From positions 124,001 to 188,000 of the forward strand of contig NZ_BAAAZR010000002.1 of NCBI RefSeq assembly GCF_039537005.1: a stretch of 64,000 nt of DNA, written 5' to 3'. Below, piece by piece: positions 1 through 8,672 of the stretch. Made by a program: the position numbers and the translations under genes. The stretch's first letter is position 1; every line of letters begins with the position of its first letter. The DNA comes from Sphaerisporangium flaviroseum. GTDB taxonomy: Bacteria; Actinomycetota; Actinomycetes; Streptosporangiales; Streptosporangiaceae. The notes below the pieces were generated by a model. The model did not search any database, was not told where the DNA came from, and saw only the letters and a list, made by a program, of their open reading frames with translations.

Positions 1-230
1 TCCACATCGTCTGAGAGATCCCGGCGATGGTCCGGGGCCGGCCGCGGTCAGGCCGGCGGCCCCGCCCGCCGGCCTTTCCCGCCGCCCTGCCGGCCTTCGC
101 GCCGCCGTGACGGCCTCGCGCCGCCCCGCCGACCGGCCGCACGTCCCCGGCCGGCGGGGCGGCTCCGTCGTGGGACGGCCCCGAATCCGCGCGCGAGAGA
201 GCCGTTCAATTCGGTCGAGGGCACAGTCAA
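1..230. other. GC-rich intergenic stretch with two hairpins
   Basis: No gene is supported here. Two strong inverted repeats are visible: GGCCGGCGG at 51-59 pairs with 66-74 and is followed by TTTCCC, and 121-131 pairs with 152-162. They look like terminators of a gene that ends left of the window. The reverse-strand open frame across this stretch is only low-complexity Arg/Gly/Pro coding and is not credible. Confidence 0.5.
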
Positions 231-248
231 GCAATCGTGGAGATGCGG
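231..248 (+). promoter_or_regulatory. cluster box 1, upstream of acyltransferase
   Basis: GCAATCGTGGAGATGCGG matches the 18-bp element repeated through the cluster. After 17 nt comes GAATCATAC (266-274), a plausible -10. The box points toward the acyltransferase at 449 and would give a leader of roughly 170 nt. Confidence 0.65.
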
Positions 249-448
249 CGGCGCCGTTTCCGCGCGAATCATACGCGTAGAGAGTTCTATTTTTCGCGAG
301 CCGGCCGTCCGGAAGTACTGGGTGACTGGGACGCCATCCGGTGACAGGAGACCGAGATATGAGTGGGCGCGGGCCGTGGTCCTCGCGTTGCTTTTCGGCC
401 TACGTGGATCACCGGCCGCAAAACCATCGAGAAAGAGGAGTCCTCACC

Positions 449-1660
449 TTGACAGCGTCATCCGTTGAATCGAGCGCGAAGCCGGAGCGCTCACGCGATC
501 TGCCGGCGCTGACGGGAATGCGGTTCCTGGCCGCGCTCGCCGTCTTCCTGTGCCACGCCGTTTTCCCGTTGACCCCCGGCAACCAGACTCCCGCCGTGCC
601 CTACAGCGACCCGACGCTCACGGAGAACCTCATCTGGTTCTTCTCTCCGAGCGGAACCATTGGGCTTTCCTTCTTCTTCATCCTGAGCGGGTTCGTCATC
701 ACCTGGTCGTCCCGTCCAGGACAGCGCACCACGGCGTACCTGCGCCGCCGCCTCGTGAAGGTGTTCCCCAACCACGTGGTCACCTGGGCTCTCGCGATGC
801 TGCTGTTCGCAGGGGCGTACACCCCCTTGTTCGGCCTGCCGAACCTGTTCCTGGTGAACACCTACTCGTCCAACCCCGAATACTGGGGCGGGGCGAACAT
901 GCCCGCCTGGTCGCTCACCGTGGAAATGCTCTTCTACCTGTTGTTCCCTCTGCTGATCATCCCGATCAGGCGGATAGCCGACAGCCGCCTGTGGCTGTGG
1001 GCCGGGGCCGCGGTCGCCGGCATGGCCGCGATCTGCGTCGTCACGCTCTGGCTGATCCCGGACGCGCCTCGCTACCCGGGGGAGGCGCTCTCGATGCCGC
1101 AGTTCTGGTTCAGCTACATGTTCCCGCCCGCGCGCCTGATGGAGTTCATCTTCGGCATGATCCTGGCGCAGATCGTGATGCGGGGCCGCTGGCCGAGGAT
1201 CGGCCTCGCCCCGGTGCTCGTCCTGCTGGTGATCGGGTACGCCGCCGCGCTGACGGTGCCGTCGCCGTTCATGCTCTTCCTGGTCACGGCGGTTCCCTTC
1301 GGTCTGGCGATCGGCACCTACGCCTCGCGCAACCTGGACGGCGTTCGCACCGTGATGGGCAGCAGGCCGATGGTCTGGCTGGGGAACGTGTCCTTCGGCT
1401 TCTTCATGACCCAGGGCGTGGTGCTGTTCTGGCTGCGGCCCACGGTCATCGGTGAGGCGTCCTACGGCCTGCTGGGCGGCACCGTGCTGCTCATCGGCCT
1501 GATCGCCATCAACATCGTGGCCGGCTGGCTGCTCTTCAAGCTGGTGGAACAGCCCACGATGCGGCACTGGAGCCGGTCCAAGAAGCCCGTCGCGACCGTG
1601 CCCCAGGTGCCGGTCGGCGCGGTCGAGCAGGAGGTGCCGAGCCCGAAGGTCCCCGTCTGA
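449..1660 (+). CDS. membrane O-acyltransferase (acyltransferase 3 family)
   Basis: A 403-residue integral membrane protein of the acyltransferase-3/OafA family, with about ten hydrophobic segments. The N-terminal Arg-Phe-Leu-Ala-Ala motif is followed by the conserved His (residue 36) in the first membrane helix, and FFFILSGFVI lies in the next segment. These enzymes move acyl groups from acyl-CoA to sugars or macrolide hydroxyls at the membrane. A TTG at 449 with GAGGAG eight bases upstream is chosen as the start. An ATG at 341 in the same frame would add 36 residues unlike the family. A cluster box lies upstream, so it probably acylates the product or its sugar; the acceptor is unknown. Confidence 0.85.
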   Translation: MTASSVESSAKPERSRDLPALTGMRFLAALAVFLCHAVFPLTPGNQTPAVPYSDPTLTENLIWFFSPSGTIGLSFFFILSGFVITWSSRPGQRTTAYLRRRLVKVFPNHVVTWALAMLLFAGAYTPLFGLPNLFLVNTYSSNPEYWGGANMPAWSLTVEMLFYLLFPLLIIPIRRIADSRLWLWAGAAVAGMAAICVVTLWLIPDAPRYPGEALSMPQFWFSYMFPPARLMEFIFGMILAQIVMRGRWPRIGLAPVLVLLVIGYAAALTVPSPFMLFLVTAVPFGLAIGTYASRNLDGVRTVMGSRPMVWLGNVSFGFFMTQGVVLFWLRPTVIGEASYGLLGGTVLLIGLIAINIVAGWLLFKLVEQPTMRHWSRSKKPVATVPQVPVGAVEQEVPSPKVPV

Positions 1661-1728
1661 CGCCCTGCCGGTGCGGGCGTGCCGATCCACGGAAGGCCGC
1701 CCCGCCCCGGTCCTGTACAGAGAAAAGC

Positions 1729-1769
1729 GATCGGCCCTCGCGGTGGAGTCACCACCGTGAGGGCCGATC
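1729..1769. terminator. bidirectional hairpin terminator
   Basis: The 17-bp stem 1729-1745/1753-1769 has one wobble pair and a 7-nt loop. It lies between the convergent acyltransferase and sugar SDR genes. Confidence 0.75.
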
Positions 1770-1793
1770 ACGCAGGTCGCCCGCAGGAACGCG

Positions 1794-2786
1794 TCAGGCG
1801 GCACCGCTGTCGGGGAGCGCCAGCCACCAGGGATTCTCCCGCGCCCAGGCGATGGTCCTGGCGAGCCCGTCCCGCAGGGAGGTCCCGCATTCCCAGCCGA
1901 GGACGTCGCGCGCCTTGGCGTTGTCGGGGATCCGCCGTGACAGGTCCTCGTAGGCCGCCCCGATCTTCTTCCGGGTGTCCACCGAGACCGTGGCCGACGC
2001 GGTGCCGGACAGGTCCGCGATCAGCTCGATGGCGTCGCCGGCGGTCGTCTCGACCATGCTCCCGAGGTTGAACGACTCACCGGCGGAACCCGGGCCGTCG
2101 GCGGCCAGCAGGGTCCCCTCGATGGCGTCGCCCACGTAGGTGAAGCACCGGGTCTGCGTGCCCTGGTCGTAGGTCACCAGGGGCAGCCCGTTGAGCGCGC
2201 GGTGGACGTTGCGGCTCAGGATGTACGCCGGGCGTTGCCCGGGGCCGTAGGCGTTGAAGTAGCGCACGATCGTCGTCGCCAGCCCGTGCTGGCGGCCGAA
2301 CGCGAAGGTGAGGTGCTCGGTGAGCGCCTTGGCGGAGGAGTAGGTCCAGCGGTCGACGGAAGTGGGGCCGAGGACCCGGTCGGCGTCCTCGCGCCACGGC
2401 ACGGCGGGGTTCTTGCCGAACACCTCGCTCGTGCTGGCGACGACGACCTTGGCGCCGGCCTGGGCCGCCAGTTCCAGCACGTTACGCGTGCCGGTGAAGT
2501 TGATGTCGATGACGTCCAGAGGCCGGGCCAGATACTGGTCCACCCCGACGACCGCCGCCAGGTGGTAGACGACGTCGGTCCCGGCCGTGATCGCCTCGGC
2601 GAGGCGGTCCCGGTCGCGGATGTCGCCCTGGATCTGCCGGGCGTGGGCGCGGGCGAGCCGCTGGTGCTCGGGAAGCGGCCCGCTGTCGAAGACGGTCACC
2701 TCGTCGCCGCGGGTGATGAGGCGTTCGACCAGATGGCCGCCGATGAAGCCGGAGCCTCCGGTGACGACGGCGCGGGCCGCACTCAC
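1794..2786 (-). CDS. NDP-sugar SDR, probable UDP-glucuronate decarboxylase
   Basis: A 330-residue extended SDR with an N-terminal VTGGSGFIGG Rossmann loop, an STSEVFG segment carrying the Ser/Glu seen in ArnA- and UXS-type decarboxylases, and a catalytic YSSAK. It starts at a GTG that overlaps the stop of the UDP-glucose dehydrogenase gene (GTGA at 2783-2786), so the two are translationally coupled. This supports the sequence UDP-glucose to UDP-glucuronate to a UDP-4-keto-pentose or UDP-xylose, as in the calicheamicin aminopentose and maduropeptin sugar routes. A 4-epimerase or a 4,6-dehydratase cannot be excluded by eye. Confidence 0.75.
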   Translation of the reverse strand: MSAARAVVTGGSGFIGGHLVERLITRGDEVTVFDSGPLPEHQRLARAHARQIQGDIRDRDRLAEAITAGTDVVYHLAAVVGVDQYLARPLDVIDINFTGTRNVLELAAQAGAKVVVASTSEVFGKNPAVPWREDADRVLGPTSVDRWTYSSAKALTEHLTFAFGRQHGLATTIVRYFNAYGPGQRPAYILSRNVHRALNGLPLVTYDQGTQTRCFTYVGDAIEGTLLAADGPGSAGESFNLGSMVETTAGDAIELIADLSGTASATVSVDTRKKIGAAYEDLSRRIPDNAKARDVLGWECGTSLRDGLARTIAWARENPWWLALPDSGAA

Positions 2787-4132
2787 CGGCCGATCCCCTG
2801 GTAGACGTAGCCGAGACGGCGCAGCGAGGCGATCTTCTCCTGCGGGAAGTACGCGCGCCCGTCCAGGACGAGGCAGGAGGTGGTGACGGGGAGCTCGCCG
2901 AAGTCGATGTCCTCGAATTCCCTGTGCAGGGTCATGAGGGCGAGGCAGTCGGCGTCCTGGACGGCCTCGTGCAGGGTGGCCGCCGGCTTGAGGTCCAGCA
3001 GTTCCTCGGCCAGCACCGGGTCCACCAGCGGGTCGAACACGCGAACCGTGGCACCGGCCTTCTTCAGGGCGGTGACGGCGCCTTCGACCGGCGTCGCGCG
3101 CAGGTCTCCGGTGTCGTTCTTGAACGCGAGGCCCAGCACCGCGACCGTCGAGGTGGCGGGGTCCTTGCCGAGCCGCAGCAGCCCGTCGGTGATCTGCTGG
3201 GCCGTCCACTCCGGCATGCCGGTGTTGACCTCGCGGCCGATCGGCGCGGTGAGGATCTCAAGGCCGTGCTCGCGGGCGGCCCGCCACACCATCCACGGGT
3301 CCTTGACGAGGCAGGAGCCGCCGACGCCGACGCTGGGCAGCAGGATGTTCACCTTGCCGCCGCCCTTGGGCACGGTGTTGGCGGCCGAGATCACCTCCAG
3401 CACGTCCACGTCGTCGAACAGGGCGCAGAACTTCGCGAGCTCGTTGGCGAGCGCGATGTTGAGGTCGATCCACCAGTTGTCGGCCAGCTTGACGATCTCG
3501 GCGGACTCCGGCGAGCCGAGCTCCGACACCTCGACGTCGAAGGTGCGGCGCCAGAACTCCGCCGCGTCCTTCGTGCTGTCGGCGTCCATCCCGCCCACGA
3601 CGATCGGCAGCCTGCGCAGTTCGCGCAGGGCGGTGCCCTCGGCGAACCGCTCGGGCGTGAACGCCAGCCCGAAGTCCTGGCCGCAGACCAGGCCGCCGGC
3701 CTCCAGGATCGGCAGGACGAGCTTCCTGGTCGTTCCGGGGGGGACGGTGCTCTTCAGCACGAACAGATGGCCCTCGCGCACGTGCCGGCTCAGCTCGAGG
3801 CACGCTCCGCGCAGTTGCTCGTCCACCAGGGAGCCGTCGGCGCGCACCGGCGTGCCGACCGCGATCAGCACCACGTCGGCGGCGCGGATGGCGGCGTAGT
3901 CGGTGGTCACCCGCAGGCGCCCGGACTCCATCCCGGCGGAGAGGAGAGCGGGGAGCCCGTCCTCCTGGTAGCGGCAGTACCCGCTCGACAGCTCCTCGAT
4001 CAGCCGCGAGTCGTTGTCCACGCCGATGACATCACAGCCACGGTCGGTGAGGATCGCGGCGAAGCACGAGCCGACATAGCCGAGGCCGACGACCGCCACT
4101 TTGGGACTTTGATGGTCACGTAGAAAACGCAT
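2783..4132 (-). CDS. UDP-glucose 6-dehydrogenase
   Basis: A 449-residue NAD-dependent nucleotide-sugar dehydrogenase. The N-terminal VAVVGLGYVGS loop binds NAD, and the catalytic Cys274 sits in GVGGSCLVKDPW. The C-terminal UDP-binding domain contains GLAFKNDTGDLR. It oxidises UDP-glucose to UDP-glucuronate in two NAD+ steps. It is the first gene of a two-gene leftward operon with the decarboxylase-like SDR. A cluster box at 4258-4275 faces it, 126 bp upstream. The related UDP-HexNAc dehydrogenases are an alternative, but the neighbour favours UDP-glucose. Confidence 0.88.
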   Translation of the reverse strand: MRFLRDHQSPKVAVVGLGYVGSCFAAILTDRGCDVIGVDNDSRLIEELSSGYCRYQEDGLPALLSAGMESGRLRVTTDYAAIRAADVVLIAVGTPVRADGSLVDEQLRGACLELSRHVREGHLFVLKSTVPPGTTRKLVLPILEAGGLVCGQDFGLAFTPERFAEGTALRELRRLPIVVGGMDADSTKDAAEFWRRTFDVEVSELGSPESAEIVKLADNWWIDLNIALANELAKFCALFDDVDVLEVISAANTVPKGGGKVNILLPSVGVGGSCLVKDPWMVWRAAREHGLEILTAPIGREVNTGMPEWTAQQITDGLLRLGKDPATSTVAVLGLAFKNDTGDLRATPVEGAVTALKKAGATVRVFDPLVDPVLAEELLDLKPAATLHEAVQDADCLALMTLHREFEDIDFGELPVTTSCLVLDGRAYFPQEKIASLRRLGYVYQGIGR

Positions 4133-4257
4133 GAACGCTCCCGTCGAGAGTGATGACTCGATCGCTGGGGGTCAGGGCGCGGCACTTTGTTCTCGCGCGG
4201 GCATCGACCGCCCTGGGTCGTCCCCTCTGGCACATCGTCAGGGGCGTCCCTCCGAAA

Positions 4258-4275
4258 CCGCATCTCCTGGATTGC
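4258..4275 (-). promoter_or_regulatory. cluster box 2, upstream of UDP-glucose dehydrogenase
   Basis: Read on the minus strand this is GCAATCCAGGAGATGCGG. Exactly 17 nt further on lies TGACGATGTG (4240-4231), matching the -10 region of boxes 7, 8 and 9a. It forms a divergent promoter pair with box 3 in the 436-bp gap 4133-4568. Confidence 0.75.
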
Positions 4276-4323
4276 GAGGGCGTAACAGCGTGTGCATCAC
4301 CAGGTCTCCTTCCTCGCCTCACC

Positions 4324-4341
4324 GCACTTCAGGAGATGCGG
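4324..4341 (+). promoter_or_regulatory. cluster box 3, upstream of sugar 3-dehydrase operon
   Basis: GCACTTCAGGAGATGCGG points rightward. GACGAT follows at 4357-4362, 15 nt after the box, slightly closer than in other copies. It lies 228 bp before the dehydrase start. No credible gene was seen in the rest of this gap. Confidence 0.7.
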
Positions 4342-4568
4342 CGCGGAGGGACCGGAGACGATCCTGTGGTGGTGTGACCGGAGAGGGTGCTCTTCTGTTC
4401 TCCGGCTCGGACACCGCCGGATCGTTCTCGCGTCCGGCCCGATCCGGGCCATGAGCGGTCCGCGTGCCGCGGCAGGGAGTCCACCGGCACCGTCGTCCCG
4501 GAAGCACGAGCACCGGCATGTCTGGAAGACCATCGAGCGCTGTCGACCCGACGACTGAGGGACCGGAG

Positions 4569-5915
4569 ATGAATGACCACAAGGCACGAGTCCTCGAAGA
4601 GGTCCGCAGGTACCACCAGGACATCCAGGCCGAGGCGGAGTTCGTCCCAGGCGTCACCGAGATCTGGCCGACCGGCGCGGTGCACGACGTGGAAGACCGG
4701 GTGGCGCTCGTCGAGGCGGCCATGGAGCTGCGTGTCGCGGCCGGGCAGAAGGCCCGCAAGTTCGAGTCGGTGTTCGCGCGCAAGCTGAAGCGGCGCAAGG
4801 CGCTCCTGACCACCTCGGGCTCCTCGGCCAACCTGCTGGCCGTCTCCGCCCTCACCTCGCACCGGTTGCAGGAGGTGCGGCTGCGCCCCGGCGACGAGGT
4901 GATCACCGTCGCGGCGGCCTTCCCGACCACGGTCAACCCGATCCTGCAGAACGGCCTCGTGCCGGTGTTCGTGGACGTCGAGCTCGGTACCTACAACCCC
5001 ACCGTCGACATGGTGGCGCAGGCCATCGGGCCGAAGACCCGGGCGATCATGCTGGCCCACACGGTCGGCAACCCCTTCGAGGTCGCCGCGATGGCCGAGC
5101 TCGCCGCCGAGCACGAGCTGTTCCTCATCGAGGACAACTGCGACGCCGTGGGCTCGAAGTACGACGGCGAGCCGACCGGCACGTTCGGCGACATGACGAC
5201 CGTGAGCTTCTACCCGGCGCACCACATGACGATGGGCGAGGGCGGCTGCGTCCTCACCTCGAACCTGCTGTTCGCGCGCATCGTGGAGTCGCTGCGCGAC
5301 TGGGGCCGTGACTGCTGGTGCGAGCCAGGCGAGAGCAACACCTGCCTCAAGCGCTTCAGCTACCAGATGGGCACGCTGCCCGCCGGCTACGACCACAAGT
5401 ACATCTACTCCCACGTCGGGTACAACCTGAAGGCCACCGAGCTGCAGGCCGCCCTCGGCCTCAGCCAGCTCGAGAAGCTCGACGACTTCTGCGCGGCGCG
5501 GCGGCGCAACTGGCGGCGGCTGCGCGAGGGCCTCGACGGCGTGCCGTACCTGCTGCTGCCCGAGGCGACGCCGCGCAGTGACCCGAGCTGGTACGGCTTC
5601 GTCATCACGTTGGACCCGGAGGCGCCGTTCACCACCGCCGAACTGGTGGACTTCCTGGAGAACCGGAAGATCGGCACCCGCCGCCTGTTCGGGGGCAACC
5701 TGATCCGTCACCCCGCCTACGCCGACCAGCCGTACCGCGTGGTCGGAGAGCTGACCAACACCGACATCATCACCACCCAGACCTTCCACGTCGGGGTCTA
5801 CCCGGGGCTGACGGACGAGATGATCGATTACGTCGTCGCCTCGATCAAGGAGTTCGTGGAAGTACGCGGGATGAACGTCACCGGGAGCGCCTCGCTCGCC
5901 GTCTCCTCGGTCTGA
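4569..5915 (+). CDS. NDP-4-keto-sugar 3-dehydrase (E1/SpnQ/RfbH type)
   Basis: A 448-residue member of the PMP-dependent, iron-sulfur 3-dehydrases that remove the C3 hydroxyl of a 4-keto nucleotide sugar. In YPAHHMTMGEGG the aminotransferase lysine is replaced by His218, the diagnostic change of this class. Cys191, Cys249, Cys251 and Cys259 reproduce the C-x57-C-x-C-x7-C spacing of the [2Fe-2S] site of CDP-6-deoxyhexose E1. It therefore cannot act as a normal lysine-PLP aminotransferase. GAGGGA lies six bases before the ATG. It leads the operon 4569-8508. A dedicated reductase partner is not visible, so general ferredoxin/flavodoxin systems may serve, as shown for SpnQ. Confidence 0.9.
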   Translation: MNDHKARVLEEVRRYHQDIQAEAEFVPGVTEIWPTGAVHDVEDRVALVEAAMELRVAAGQKARKFESVFARKLKRRKALLTTSGSSANLLAVSALTSHRLQEVRLRPGDEVITVAAAFPTTVNPILQNGLVPVFVDVELGTYNPTVDMVAQAIGPKTRAIMLAHTVGNPFEVAAMAELAAEHELFLIEDNCDAVGSKYDGEPTGTFGDMTTVSFYPAHHMTMGEGGCVLTSNLLFARIVESLRDWGRDCWCEPGESNTCLKRFSYQMGTLPAGYDHKYIYSHVGYNLKATELQAALGLSQLEKLDDFCAARRRNWRRLREGLDGVPYLLLPEATPRSDPSWYGFVITLDPEAPFTTAELVDFLENRKIGTRRLFGGNLIRHPAYADQPYRVVGELTNTDIITTQTFHVGVYPGLTDEMIDYVVASIKEFVEVRGMNVTGSASLAVSSV

Positions 5916-6008
5916 CCGGCTTCCGCACCACCCGAGGCGGACGGGCCTCGGACCGCCCGACCCGCGACCGCAACCCCACGAGAGATGCCACGTTCCAAGG
6001 AGATCGCA

Positions 6009-7346
6009 ATGCGAGTCATGTTAACCGTTTGGCCTCATATGGCCCACCTGTACCCGGTGGTCCCGTACGCCCAGGCGCTGCAGAACGCGGGGCACGAGGT
6101 CTGCGTGGCTTGCCCTCCCGGTACCGCCGAGCACATCACCGCCGCGGGCCTGACCGCGGTCGTCTGCGGCGACCCGGCGCCCAAGTCGCTGGAGAGCTGG
6201 TCGAGACCCGATCTCGTGACGGACATGGAAGAGATGGAGCGCCTGGCGAAGGTGCTGGAGATCGACCCCGCCGAGCGCGACCACTGGGACGTGTACTACC
6301 AGTTCCTGCTCATCGGGGTGCGGTTCCACCTCCCGCCGGAGCCGAGCGAGGACAACGTGAGCCTCATCGAGTTCGCGCGGAGCTGGCAGCCGGACCTGGT
6401 GCTCTGGGACCCGTGGTTCCCCGCGGGCGCGGTGGCGGCGCGTGCCTGCGGCGCGGCGCACGCGCGGATGCTCATGGCCCCCGACTACAGCGGCTGGGCG
6501 TTCGAGAGGTTCGTCGAGCACAACGGCCGGGCCGGTGTCACCCCGGAGGACAACCCGGTGGCGGCGGCGATGCGGCCGCTGGCCGAGCGGTACGGCATCG
6601 AGGTCGACGACGAGATGCTGGTCGGGCAGTGGACCATCGACCCGATGCCGCGCGAGATGCGCCTGTCCGCCGACATCTCCTCGATGCCCGTCCGGTGGAT
6701 TCCCTACAACGGCGGGGCCGAGAAGCCGGAGTGGCTGTACGCGCGGCCGGAGAAGCCGCGCGTGGCCCTGTCGCTGGGCGTCTCGACCCGTGCCTACAAC
6801 AAGGGCGAGTGGCGCACCCCCAAGATCCTGGAGGCCGTGGCCGACCTCGACATCGAGCTGGTCGCCACGCTGAACGCCGACCAGCTTGAGGGACTGCCCC
6901 CGATCCCCGGCAACGTCCGCACGGTCGACTACGTGCCGCTCGTCCAGCTCCTGCCGACCTGCTCGGCGAGCATCAACCACGGTTCGAGCGGCACCTTCTG
7001 GGCCTCGCTGGTCAACAAGCTGCCGCAGCTCGTCACCGACACCGACGAGCCGCAGCGCAGGATCGTCACCGGGCAGGGAGCCGACACCGAGTTCTCGATC
7101 CCCCAGAGGCACATCCTGTCGCCGATCGCCGCCGAGTACGTCACCAAGCACGGGGCGGGCATGCGCCTGAACCACCAGACCCAGTCGGCCGAGGAGATCC
7201 GGGCGCAGATCGTCAGGGTGCTGGAAGAGCCGTCCTTCAAGGCGGGCGCGACGGCACTGTACGACGAGTGGCAGGCCAAGCCCGAGCCCGCCGGCATAGT
7301 CCAGGACCTGGAGAAGCGGACCGCCCAGCACCGGCGGCGTGGCTGA
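6009..7346 (+). CDS. GT-B glycosyltransferase of natural-product type
   Basis: A 445-residue GT1-family transferase of the EryCIII/CalG kind. The N-terminal acceptor domain opens with TVWPHMAHLYPVVPYAQAL, a linker resembling the DUF1205 region contains WIPYNGGAEKPEWL, and the donor-binding half has INHGSSGTFWASLVNKLPQL. It should move the NDP-sugar made by the neighbouring genes onto the aglycone. The start at 6009 is preferred because AAGGAG precedes it; an ATG at 5985 has no such site. Codon 5 is TTA, rare in high-GC actinomycetes. No P450-like activator partner lies beside it. Confidence 0.9.
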   Translation: MRVMLTVWPHMAHLYPVVPYAQALQNAGHEVCVACPPGTAEHITAAGLTAVVCGDPAPKSLESWSRPDLVTDMEEMERLAKVLEIDPAERDHWDVYYQFLLIGVRFHLPPEPSEDNVSLIEFARSWQPDLVLWDPWFPAGAVAARACGAAHARMLMAPDYSGWAFERFVEHNGRAGVTPEDNPVAAAMRPLAERYGIEVDDEMLVGQWTIDPMPREMRLSADISSMPVRWIPYNGGAEKPEWLYARPEKPRVALSLGVSTRAYNKGEWRTPKILEAVADLDIELVATLNADQLEGLPPIPGNVRTVDYVPLVQLLPTCSASINHGSSGTFWASLVNKLPQLVTDTDEPQRRIVTGQGADTEFSIPQRHILSPIAAEYVTKHGAGMRLNHQTQSAEEIRAQIVRVLEEPSFKAGATALYDEWQAKPEPAGIVQDLEKRTAQHRRRG

Positions 7347-7380
7347 GCCGGGCCATGCCTTCCCGACGAGAGGGACGGTG

Positions 7381-8508
7381 ATGAAGGCTCTTATCCTGTC
7401 AGGCGGGTCCGGCACCCGCCTGCGTCCTTTCAGCTACTCGATGCCGAAGCAACTCATCCCGATCGCCAACAAGCCGGTGCTCGAGTACGTGCTCGAGAAC
7501 GTGCGCGACCTCGGCGTGCGGGAGGTCGGCGTCATCGTCGGGGACCGGGCGCCCGACATCGCCGATGTCATCGGCGACGGCGCCCGCTTCGGCCTGCGCG
7601 TCACCTACCTTCCGCAGGACCGCCCGCTCGGCCTCGCGCACTGCGTGACGCTCGCGCGCTCGTTCCTCGGCGACGACGACTTCGTGATGTACCTCGGCGA
7701 CAACATGCTTCCCGACGGGGTCGGCGAGATCGCCGCGGAGTTCCGGGCCCTGCGCCCGGCCGCGCAGGTCGTGGTGCGCAGGGTCGCGGACCCGCGGGCC
7801 TTCGGCGTGGTGGAGCTGGACGAGCGGGGCGCCGTGCGGCGGCTGGTGGAGAAGCCCCGCCGGCCGCGCAGCGACCTCGCCATGCTCGGGGTCTACTTCT
7901 TCACCGCCGCCATCCACGAGGCCGTGGCCGCCATCGAGCCGAGCCCCCGCGGCGAGCTGGAGATCACCGACGCGGTCCAGTGGCTGCTCGGCCACGGCGC
8001 CGAGGTCAGGGCCAGCGAGTACGCAGGCTACTGGAAGGACACAGGGCAGGCCGAGGACGTCCTCGCGTGCAACCGCCACATGCTCGCCGGGCTGCGTCCC
8101 GCCGTCGGGGGAGAGGTGGACGCCGCGAGCTGGGTGGAGGGCCAGGTCGTCATCGAGCCGGGGGCCCGGGTGGTGCGCTCCCGCATCGAGGGCCCGGCCA
8201 TCATCGGCGCGGGCACCGTGGTCGAGGACAGCTACGTCGGGCCGTACACCTCCATCGGGGACGACTGCACGCTGCGTCGTACCCACCTCGCGGACTCGAT
8301 CGTGCTCCGCGGCGCGCTGATCTCGGAGGTCTCCGGCCTGCTCGGCTCGCTGATCGGCCGCTCGGCGGTCGTCGGCCCGGCGAGCCCTGGCGAGGCGAGC
8401 CACTGCATGGTGGTCGGCGACCACACCCGGGTGGAGATCGCCGCCCTGGGCGCCCGGCCTCCGACGCTGGCGGCCACGGCCACCTCCGCCGCGATGGCGG
8501 GCATCTGA
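7381..8508 (+). CDS. glucose-1-phosphate nucleotidylyltransferase, long form
   Basis: A 375-residue sugar-phosphate nucleotidylyltransferase. The signature LSGGSGTRLRPFSYSMPKQL begins near residue 6, and the C-terminal third has the hexapeptide-like pattern of a left-handed beta helix. This is the StrD/long-RmlA architecture. It makes an NDP-glucose, usually dTDP- or UDP-glucose, from glucose-1-phosphate. It is the last gene of the dehydrase-glycosyltransferase operon, starting 34 bp after the glycosyltransferase stop. With no 4,6-dehydratase in view, it may feed the UDP-glucose dehydrogenase rather than a dTDP-deoxyhexose route. Confidence 0.85.
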   Translation: MKALILSGGSGTRLRPFSYSMPKQLIPIANKPVLEYVLENVRDLGVREVGVIVGDRAPDIADVIGDGARFGLRVTYLPQDRPLGLAHCVTLARSFLGDDDFVMYLGDNMLPDGVGEIAAEFRALRPAAQVVVRRVADPRAFGVVELDERGAVRRLVEKPRRPRSDLAMLGVYFFTAAIHEAVAAIEPSPRGELEITDAVQWLLGHGAEVRASEYAGYWKDTGQAEDVLACNRHMLAGLRPAVGGEVDAASWVEGQVVIEPGARVVRSRIEGPAIIGAGTVVEDSYVGPYTSIGDDCTLRRTHLADSIVLRGALISEVSGLLGSLIGRSAVVGPASPGEASHCMVVGDHTRVEIAALGARPPTLAATATSAAMAGI

Positions 8509-8533
8509 CCCGCACTCCTCGCCACGACCAAAA

Positions 8534-8566
8534 GCGCCAGGGCTTCCTTCAGGGAAGTCCTGGCGC
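8534..8566. terminator. hairpin terminator after sugar operon
   Basis: The arms GCGCCAGGGCTTCC and GGAAGTCCTGGCGC pair over 14 bp, with a G-T pair and a 5-nt loop. It lies between the convergent sugar operon and the DHFR-fold gene. Confidence 0.8.
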
Positions 8567-8672
8567 CGTCGTTCGGGTGCGGCTACGCGCCGCCGGCAGG
8601 GGACACGCGTCGGTTCAGCGTCTTCGCGAGCCGCCCGTCATCGGGCTGACACATGCCCCCGCCTGCTCACCG

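Noticed and set aside
4569..5915. Reading this gene as a sugar aminotransferase
   Set aside because: The PLP-lysine is replaced by His and a complete [2Fe-2S] cysteine pattern is present, which defines the dehydrase class instead.
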